A DNA stretch of 64,000 nucleotides. Source: Sulfurirhabdus autotrophica. GTDB taxonomy: Bacteria; Pseudomonadota; Gammaproteobacteria; Burkholderiales; SMCO01. The notes below the pieces were generated by a model, which worked only from the letters and a program-made list of their open reading frames with translations, was not told where the DNA came from and searched no databases. The DNA lies in contig NZ_SMCO01000013.1 of NCBI RefSeq assembly GCF_004346685.1, forward strand, positions 43,684-107,683. The letters run 5' to 3'. This document shows positions 58,709 through 64,000 of this stretch, piece by piece. The position numbers and the translations under genes are program-made. How positions within the stretch are numbered: position 1 is the first letter of the stretch; each line of letters begins with the position of its first letter.

Positions 58709-59108
58709 GGCCGACGTTATTCCACAATATGATTAACTGTTTTTTTGTTCGCGTGAACACACTTTTCACATAATTTCTCGTTTCACGCAGTCAACACACT
58801 CGCACAGCTTGTGTTTAAGGGCATTTCAAATAGCGGGCAAACAGATAACTTATTTTTAAAAAACTTCGTCTTTTCAGTGCTAAATTAGCTTTGTTAACTG
58901 CCCAAAGTATTTATATAATTAGTATGGATTTGCATTACTCATTGATTATTAGCAATCTTCAAACTCGCATCAAACCAAACAGGGGTCTCCTCGCTCACAC
59001 CACGTTCATTTGGAATTGAGCATTTTTATCTTTTTTACCAACGCCATTCATATTAGGTATAGTGCCATATATCATTAAGTATAAGCCAGGCTTTATGATG
59101 GAATCCCA
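58709..59108. other. Intergenic region, 400 bp
   Basis: Divergent region between the large hybrid kinase and the NUDIX gene. A small palindrome TGTTC-GCGT-GAACA (58746-58759) lies 38 bases before the kinase start. The rest is AT-rich with no ORF or RNA gene that I can support. Confidence 0.5.
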
Positions 59109-59528
59109 GTGAAAATCAAGTCTCTATCTGCCGGTGTTGTGATTGTGCAATATGCTGAAAAAGAGTGGCGATACTTACTGCTGCGCTGCTATCGTTCGTG
59201 GGATTTCCCCAAAGGGGCAGTTGAACCTGGCGAAAGTCCTTTTCAGGCTGCACTCAGGGAAGTCCGGGAGGAAACCACGTTGACTGATCTTGAATTCAAG
59301 TGGGGAGCGTTGTTTTGCGAAACCCAGCCCTATGGGCAGAAGAAGGTCGCTCGCTATTATCTGGCAGTTAGCCATGGAAACCCGGTATCACTCCCAATCA
59401 ACCCTGAGCTAGGAAAACCGGAACACCATGAGTTCAGATGGGTTAATTATCGGCAAGCCCTGACACTATTACCTCCCAGGCTGCTTCCCATCATTGAATG
59501 GGCCAACCATCTGATACAGACTGATTAA
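59109..59528 (+). CDS. NUDIX hydrolase
   Basis: A 139-residue NUDIX enzyme. The NUDIX box is complete: GAVEPGESPFQAALREVREE and then TTL, preceded by DFPK. Its layout (SAGVVIVQYAEKEWRYLLLR, WDFPKG) resembles diadenosine polyphosphate or RNA-cap type hydrolases, but the substrate is not certain. The start is a GTG at 59109. It is convergent with the fructosamine kinase, overlapping by four bases at the 3' ends. Confidence 0.9.
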   Translation: MKIKSLSAGVVIVQYAEKEWRYLLLRCYRSWDFPKGAVEPGESPFQAALREVREETTLTDLEFKWGALFCETQPYGQKKVARYYLAVSHGNPVSLPINPELGKPEHHEFRWVNYRQALTLLPPRLLPIIEWANHLIQTD

Positions 59529-60433
59529 TGTATTTCAGCTAACAAGGTATCTATCATTCTTTCGGCCTGCGCCGCATACCCACCACTAAACAGATTAAAG
59601 TGGTTCAAGACATGATAAAGGTTGTAGAGGGTTTTACGTGTTTTGTAACCTGCATCCAACGGAAATACTGCATTATAAGCCGCATAAAAATCTGGCGAAA
59701 ATCCACCAAACAATTCTGTCATGGCAATGTCTGCTTCTCGGTCCCCATAATAAACCGCAGGATCAAAAACTACCGGCTCGCCTTGGCTATCCATCATCCA
59801 GTTTCCACCCCATAAATCGCCATACAGCAAAGCTGGTCTGGGCATTTCTTCCGGGAAAAATGCCGCTAAATCCACCATCAGTTTTTCACCCTTGCGCACT
59901 ACTTCCTTTGCTATGCTATTTTTTAACGCAAGATTCAACTGAAACCCGAGCCGATGTTCGCGCCAAAAATCAATCCAGTTATTCATCAACCCATTTGGCT
60001 GTGGCGTATCCCCAATTGTATTGTCTATTCTCCACCCGAATTCCGCCTGGGTAACCATGTGCATATTGGCAATTTTTGTTCCCATTTTTCTATGGCTTGA
60101 TGCATTGCCTGCGACCATTTCGATATATTCTGTCACCACAAAAGCTGTATTTTCGAACTTGCCACTACATATTGGCTGAGGTACTCGAACTGTATGGGTT
60201 CTGGCAATCTCTATCAACCCTGCTACTTCAGCCTCAAACATAGTGAGTTTTTCAGCCTGGTTTGTTTTGACAAAATACCTTTCACCCTGATTATTTTGTA
60301 CGAAATAGGCATCATTAATACAGCCGCCACTGACGCTCTGCGCTCGAGATATTTCAAATAGTTTCCTGGATGCAACTGAAATTTCTTTTCCTATAGCGAT
60401 CCATAACGACTTGGATTCACTGTTCAGGGGCAT
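59525..60433 (-). CDS. Fructosamine kinase family protein
   Basis: A 302-residue member of the fructosamine-3-kinase family, which phosphorylates sugar adducts on proteins so that they break down. The N-terminal GGCINDAYFVQNNQGERYFVK, catalytic LLYGDLWGGNW near 205, and DPAVYYGDREADIAMTELFGG are characteristic. It is transcribed after nsrR with a seven-base gap, so its expression may follow NsrR, though a role in NO stress is not established. Confidence 0.92.
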   Translation of the reverse strand: MPLNSESKSLWIAIGKEISVASRKLFEISRAQSVSGGCINDAYFVQNNQGERYFVKTNQAEKLTMFEAEVAGLIEIARTHTVRVPQPICSGKFENTAFVVTEYIEMVAGNASSHRKMGTKIANMHMVTQAEFGWRIDNTIGDTPQPNGLMNNWIDFWREHRLGFQLNLALKNSIAKEVVRKGEKLMVDLAAFFPEEMPRPALLYGDLWGGNWMMDSQGEPVVFDPAVYYGDREADIAMTELFGGFSPDFYAAYNAVFPLDAGYKTRKTLYNLYHVLNHFNLFSGGYAAQAERMIDTLLAEIH

Positions 60434-60440
60434 GACCTGT

Positions 60441-60896
60441 TTACCCTTTTTCCTGGTTTAACTGGAATTTTATATTTTTAGTCAGTACGTTTTTTTTACT
60501 AATGGCATCTGCAATCGTGTGTCGATCGAGCTCTTTTAGAAAACTGTTTCTGGCTTCACCTAGTATGGATTTAAGTGCACATACAGGCGTAATTACGCAA
60601 TGATTTGTCTCCTTATCGAAGCACTCCGCAATATCAAAATCAGGTTCAGTCTGACGCACCACTTCGCCGATAGTTATTTCTGCCGGCAAACGCGCCAAAT
60701 GCATACCGCCATGTTTCCCCCGTATTGTGTGGATAAACCCACGGATCGCCAGATTGTGCACCACCTTGACCAGATGGTTACGCGAAATCCCGTAAAATTC
60801 GGAAATTTGCGAGATCGTACCTAATTCCCCCGGCTTTTTCAGGCTCAGGTAGATGAGGACGCGCAATGAATAATCTGTGTATTGGGTAAGTTGCAT
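60441..60896 (-). CDS. nsrR: Rrf2-family nitric-oxide-sensing repressor NsrR
   Basis: A 151-residue Rrf2 regulator. The winged helix reads TDYSLRVLIYLSL, SQISEFYGISRNHLVKVVHNL and GFIHTIRGKHGGMHLA. Three cysteines at residues 92, 100 and 106 (CFDKETNHCVITPVC) are the Fe-S ligands. In E. coli the first two cysteines are closer, so the spacing here is slightly wider. NO destroys the cluster and releases DNA. NsrR-type boxes are present in the promoter next door and upstream of the HPP gene. Confidence 0.9.
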   Translation of the reverse strand: MQLTQYTDYSLRVLIYLSLKKPGELGTISQISEFYGISRNHLVKVVHNLAIRGFIHTIRGKHGGMHLARLPAEITIGEVVRQTEPDFDIAECFDKETNHCVITPVCALKSILGEARNSFLKELDRHTIADAISKKNVLTKNIKFQLNQEKG

Positions 60897-60951
60897 TTGA
60901 TTTCTTATGGCTGGTTTTGTTTTTTATTATATCGCCGATTTACACTTACTT

Positions 60952-60979
60952 TTGACAAAAACAAGATTTATATTATATG
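60952..60979 (+). promoter_or_regulatory. Promoter of the haemoglobin gene, overlapped by the NsrR box
   Basis: A perfect -35 TTGACA (60952-60957) and a -10-like TATATG (60974-60979) are 16 bases apart. The NsrR box begins inside the -10, so repressor binding would block RNA polymerase. Confidence 0.6.
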
Positions 60980-60999
60980 ATGCATTTTATATACATCAA
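60977..60999. promoter_or_regulatory. NsrR operator, box 1
   Basis: An 11-1-11 dyad: ATGATGCATTT, one T, ATATACATCAA. Both halves match the NsrR half-site AAGATGYATTT at most positions. It lies in the divergent nsrR/haemoglobin promoter region, fitting both autoregulation and control of the NO-detoxifying gene. Confidence 0.78.
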
Positions 61000-61023
61000 T
61001 ATATTTGTATATGCTAATCAACC

Positions 61024-61046
61024 GGGCGGAAACGCCCTTTATTTTT
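61024..61046 (+). terminator. Intrinsic-terminator-like hairpin in the haemoglobin leader
   Basis: GGGCG (61024-61028) and CGCCC (61033-61037) close a GAAA tetraloop and are followed by TTTATTTTT. It lies between the promoter and the gene and could act as an attenuator, unless it ends some other transcript. Confidence 0.6.
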
Positions 61047-61047
61047 G

Positions 61048-61082
61048 TGCATTAACATATATTTAATATATATGTTAATGCA
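61048..61082. repeat. Perfect 15+15 bp palindrome before the haemoglobin gene
   Basis: TGCATTAACATATAT (61048-61062) and ATATATGTTAATGCA (61068-61082) are exact inverted copies around five bases. It stands eight bases before the ribosome site CGGAG and may be a protein-binding site or an mRNA hairpin. Confidence 0.7.
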
Positions 61083-61102
61083 GCTACAAACGGAGTTCAT
61101 GA

Positions 61103-61471
61103 ATGAATAATACGCTTTTCAACAATTTGGGTGGTGAAGGGGCTGTAGATGCAGCTGTAGATATTTTTTATCGCAAGGTGCTAAGCGATGATCGCATCAG
61201 TGATTTTTTTGACGATGTGGATATGGAGAGGCAAGCCGCCAAGCAGAAGGCTTTTCTGACTATGGCTTTTGGCGGCCCTAATCAATACAGCGGTATGGAT
61301 ATGCGCCGTGGCCATGCCCATCTTGTAGCAAAGGGCCTGAATGACTCACATTTTGATGCGGTTGTAGAAAATCTCGCTGCCACATTAAAAGAACTCAATG
61401 TCTCGCAAGAATACATTTCTGAAGTCGCTGCACTTTGCGAAACCACGCGCAGCGACGTGCTGGGCAAATAA
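61103..61471 (+). CDS. Group I truncated haemoglobin
   Basis: A 122-residue 2-on-2 globin of the TrHbN/GlbN group. Tyr23 in IFYRKVL is the distal B10 residue, KQKAFLTMAFGGPNQY covers the E helix and Phe-Gly-Gly turn, and the proximal His is His71 in MRRGHAHLV. Such globins bind O2 and NO, and some dioxygenate NO to nitrate. CGGAG precedes the ATG. It is directly downstream of the NsrR box and followed within 26 bases by a reductase that could re-reduce its haem. Confidence 0.94.
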   Translation: MNNTLFNNLGGEGAVDAAVDIFYRKVLSDDRISDFFDDVDMERQAAKQKAFLTMAFGGPNQYSGMDMRRGHAHLVAKGLNDSHFDAVVENLAATLKELNVSQEYISEVAALCETTRSDVLGK

Positions 61472-61497
61472 TTAAACACTCCACAGACAGGTACACC

Positions 61498-62478
61498 ATG
61501 CCCACCAAGCTATTATTTGAAGACAACACCTACGACTGCAATCAAAATGAGAGCGTGCTTGATGCGTTAATTGGACATGGTGTGCCTGTCCCCCATTCTT
61601 GCCGCAGCGGCTCATGCCAGACATGCCTTATGCGGGCCACTAAAGGTACCCCGCCAGAATCAGCTCAAAAGGGTTTAAAAGAAACACTTAAGGCTCAAAA
61701 TTATTTTTTGGCTTGTTCGTGCCACCCGCAGGAAGATATGGAAATTGCCCTGCCTGATGCGGATGCAGGACGGTTTAAGGCAACAGTCAAAACCGTAGAA
61801 ACCCTCAGTCATGACATTGTTTGTCTGGGGTTGCATTGTGAGCAACCTGTGGATTACAGAGCCGGCCAATTCATCAATCTGTTCAAAGATTCAACGCTAG
61901 GGCGAAGCTATTCTCTGGCTAGCGTACCAACACGCGACACACATTTAAAACTGCACGTTCGCAAAGTACCGGAAGGACGCGTGAGCGGCTGGATACACCA
62001 CCAACTCAAACCGGGCGATTCAGTAGAAATTAGCCAACCAATCGGGAACTGTTTCTATGTCTCTGGCAACCCTGAACAGGGGCTACTCTTAATTGGTACA
62101 GGCTCAGGACTTGCCCCATTGTATGGCATTGCTCTTGATGCGATCACTCAAGGACATACAGGGCCGATTCGGCTCTACCATGGCAGCAGAAATATAGAAG
62201 GGCTCTATTTGACAGAAGAGCTGCGCGCGTTGGCCAAGCAACACCCCAATTTCAGCTATACGCCGTGTATTTCAAATACAGAATTTGTTGCCCAGGAAGG
62301 ATACGCTACTGGCCGCGCTTTAGACGTAGCACTTGCAGATATAAACGGACTTTCAGGGTGGCGTATATTTTTATGCGGAAATCCTGACATGGTAAAATCC
62401 GCCAAGAAAAAAGCTTTTTTGTCCGGTGCGGCAATAAAAGACATCTATGCAGATGCGTTTACCTTGGCTGCAGCATAG
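61498..62478 (+). CDS. Fused [2Fe-2S] ferredoxin / FAD-NAD(P)H oxidoreductase
   Basis: A 326-residue electron-transfer protein from the ATG at 61498; a longer frame that overlaps the globin gene is less likely. The plant-type cluster cysteines are C35, C40, C43 and C73 (SCRSGSCQTC and LACSCHP). The FAD-binding motif is RSYSLAS near 140 and the nucleotide-binding loop is GTGSGLAPLYG near 200. This modular layout is shared with dioxygenase and monooxygenase reductases. Here, just after a haemoglobin gene, it is best explained as the globin's reductase. Confidence 0.9.
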   Translation: MPTKLLFEDNTYDCNQNESVLDALIGHGVPVPHSCRSGSCQTCLMRATKGTPPESAQKGLKETLKAQNYFLACSCHPQEDMEIALPDADAGRFKATVKTVETLSHDIVCLGLHCEQPVDYRAGQFINLFKDSTLGRSYSLASVPTRDTHLKLHVRKVPEGRVSGWIHHQLKPGDSVEISQPIGNCFYVSGNPEQGLLLIGTGSGLAPLYGIALDAITQGHTGPIRLYHGSRNIEGLYLTEELRALAKQHPNFSYTPCISNTEFVAQEGYATGRALDVALADINGLSGWRIFLCGNPDMVKSAKKKAFLSGAAIKDIYADAFTLAAA

Positions 62479-62497
62479 TTAATTTATCGTTTTCGGG

Positions 62498-63670
62498 TTA
62501 TTCGCTTTTAGCTACTGCACCTGCATAGAGCGCTGCAATCAGGTCAGATTGTGTCACCATACCCACCAAGCGCTTTTCTGCATCCACAATCGGAATATGG
62601 TGCAACCCCTTTTCAGAAAGCAGTGGCACCAGTTCAACAATATGCATGTCTTGATTTGCGGTAAATACGGGTGTGGCCATGATCTGACCAACCACTTCCG
62701 GTTTATCTGAAGCCATACCAGGCGTGCGCTTGATAAACTTGATCAGCTTATCCTCAAAGGTTTCGTAAGTTTTAAGATTCGCGCGTTTCAGAAAATCAAC
62801 CAACGTCACTATCCCAACTACACGATGTGCTCTATCTACTACCGGCAGTACCTTTATCTTATGAAAACGTAATTGAGCCCACGCTTCTTCAAGCTCGGTA
62901 CCATATTCCACCGTAACCAAATCGCGTGACATGATGTCTGCGCAATTAATCACACCCATTTTTCGTTGGTAGGAATGCATTCCCGCCATTTTATAAACCT
63001 TGCTTAAATCCTCTTCACTGACGTCAAGATAGGCATTGAAATCTTTTAATGCATTGCGCAAATCATCTGAAGTAACGCCCAACCTATCCATCGCTTTCGG
63101 GTCATCATGCTTATGAACATCATCCCTCTTTTTCAACGGGCGTGATGGGTAGCGCCTGCCGGGCAGCAGATTATTGATGATCATTGCCCCTGCAAATATC
63201 ACCAGAACATTCAATGCAACAGGCAACAATACAAAATGAAAGCCAAGTGCCTGAATACTTTCCCCGCCAAGAACAGGTATGAGTGAGACAGCACCTCCGG
63301 GTGGATGAAGAGAGTGAGTTAAATGCATGACGATGATAGACAAGGATACCGCCACTGCCGAAGCTAGTACTGGATCATGTAACACTCGGGAACAGGCCAC
63401 ACCGACAATTGCCGACAGTATATTTCCCCCTATCAGCGGCCAAGGTTGCGCTAGCGGGCTATGAGAAGCAGCAAACAGCAGCACAGCTGAAGCACCCATT
63501 GAAGCCACCATCAACGGCAAACCGGGACCCGTAATAAAGTGACTGCTGATCAAGCCAACCAGCAGAATACCACCAAAAGACGCCAGGCCGGAGCGCAATT
63601 TTTCACCAAGGGACAACGGCGTCGCCTCGGGGATAAAATAAGGAATTAACGTTTTAAAGGATAGTTTCAC
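62498..63670 (-). CDS. HPP family membrane protein with CBS pair
   Basis: A 390-residue protein: an HPP membrane domain of four to five helices (about 25-185) with LTHSLHPPGGAVSLIPVLGG, then a linker and a pair of CBS domains (about 230-385). HPP proteins of cyanobacteria and plastids have been linked to nitrite transport, and CBS pairs usually sense adenine nucleotides. The start is a GTG at 63670 with no visible ribosome site. It converges with the reductase gene and has its own NsrR-type box upstream. Confidence 0.88.
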   Translation of the reverse strand: MKLSFKTLIPYFIPEATPLSLGEKLRSGLASFGGILLVGLISSHFITGPGLPLMVASMGASAVLLFAASHSPLAQPWPLIGGNILSAIVGVACSRVLHDPVLASAVAVSLSIIVMHLTHSLHPPGGAVSLIPVLGGESIQALGFHFVLLPVALNVLVIFAGAMIINNLLPGRRYPSRPLKKRDDVHKHDDPKAMDRLGVTSDDLRNALKDFNAYLDVSEEDLSKVYKMAGMHSYQRKMGVINCADIMSRDLVTVEYGTELEEAWAQLRFHKIKVLPVVDRAHRVVGIVTLVDFLKRANLKTYETFEDKLIKFIKRTPGMASDKPEVVGQIMATPVFTANQDMHIVELVPLLSEKGLHHIPIVDAEKRLVGMVTQSDLIAALYAGAVAKSE

Positions 63671-64000
63671 AAATTATTATTATGATTACCACTAATCAAA
63701 ATCTGCCCATTTCAAAGCTCAACATACTACGAACAAAAGGTGCATTATAAATGCACTATAATGACCGGTGTCAAGCAGTTGACCGAACACATTTGAGATA
63801 TAAGCGGTTGTCCTGGCATACATCACAGCACGAACACGCCAATAGGCCCTAACCCTGTACACCCGAACTGTAGCGTAACATCAGAAATGTGGCGCTGTCT
63901 TTTTCGGCGGATTCAAGGATGAAGTGCAATTTTGAGTAATGTTGGTTAAGAGGGCGAGATGCGGTAGCATCCGAGCCTTTTTGACCAGCCAGTCGAAATT
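63671..64000. other. Right-hand end, 330 bp
   Basis: Apart from the HPP promoter and NsrR-type box, this end holds no complete gene. The minus strand is open from the edge to a stop at 63881 (39 residues ending NPPKKTAPHF), possibly the end of a gene that starts outside the window. A small hairpin GATGC-GGTA-GCATC lies at 63958-63971. Confidence 0.35.
63737..63774 (-). promoter_or_regulatory. Promoter of the HPP gene with NsrR-type box 2
   Basis: On the minus strand a perfect TTGACA (63769-63774) and TATAAT (63744-63749) are 19 bases apart. An 11-1-11 dyad, AAGGTGCATTA, T, AAATGCACTAT (63737-63759), covers the -10; it resembles the NsrR half-site AAGATGYATTT and contains the exact arms GTGCATT/AATGCAC. 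Confidence 0.6.

Noticed and set aside
63939..64000. Plus-strand ATG at the window edge opening a short frame
   Set aside because: No ribosome site, only 20 codons visible, and the opposite strand is also open; neither can be decided from the window.

Overview
This is 64 kb of a chromosome that gene content and order place in a betaproteobacterium, most likely Nitrosomonadales in the broad sense (Gallionellaceae, Sulfuricellaceae or similar). The evidence is the rph / PP2C / kinase / yicC / gmk / rpoZ / spoT order, the hemA-prfA-prmC block with grxD nearby, ubiC-ubiA-ubiD, a CIRCE-controlled groESL, PEP-CTERM and HPr-rel-A type genes, and NsrR with a truncated haemoglobin. By eye the composition is below 50 % GC. 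No prophage, CRISPR array, rRNA or intact insertion sequence was seen. All calls come from reading the sequence; no database search was run.

Layout. 1-9000: the start of RNase PH, a PP2C phosphatase and Ser/Thr kinase pair, then yicC, gmk, rpoZ, spoT, ridA and recG on the plus strand. 9-11 kb: two tandem PhnD-like periplasmic binding proteins with no transporter genes. 11-17 kb: ubiC-ubiA, two unknown small proteins (one cysteine-rich), ubiD, a REC-REC-GGDEF regulator and pyrR. 17-28 kb: a Ycf46-like AAA ATPase, dacB, a membrane diguanylate cyclase, a methyltransferase, a giant hybrid kinase ending in an EAL domain, and a PEP-CTERM protein. 28.8-31.2 kb: two nucleotide-sugar enzymes of the TviB/WbpO and TviC/WbpP type. 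31-38 kb: a periplasmic protease, then a minus-strand unit with TetR regulator, cytochrome c'-like protein, HlyD adaptor, FtsX-type permease, ABC ATPase and MBL/beta-CASP nuclease. 38-43 kb: bioA, groES-groEL behind a perfect CIRCE, and a ClC channel. 43.5-52 kb: an unknown two-helix membrane protein, tRNA-Phe, hemA-prfA-prmC, a sigma-54-type cassette, and grxD. 52-58.7 kb: a four-gene phosphorelay and c-di-GMP operon. 59-64 kb: NUDIX, fructosamine kinase, and an NsrR nitric-oxide module.

Two regions deserve most attention. (1) 48.1-51.5 kb lies between prmC and grxD, genes that usually neighbour each other in betaproteobacteria. It has a consensus-matching sigma-54 promoter, two upstream copies of TGTCG-N7-TTACAC placed 168 bp apart, and four tightly packed genes: a Tat-signal protein of unknown function, a PqqD-like protein, an HprK-related kinase and an uncharacterised nucleotidyltransferase. 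The last three resemble the peptide-binding, kinase and nucleotidyltransferase parts of some lasso-peptide tailoring pathways, so the cassette may modify its own exported protein. (2) 60.4-63.8 kb holds NsrR, truncated haemoglobin, a [2Fe-2S]/FAD reductase and an HPP-CBS protein. NsrR-type boxes lie in both promoter regions, and the haemoglobin leader contains an intrinsic-terminator-like hairpin and a perfect 15+15 bp palindrome.

Signalling genes are dense: three GGDEF proteins, one EAL protein, and two very large multi-PAS or Cache/CHASE hybrid kinases.
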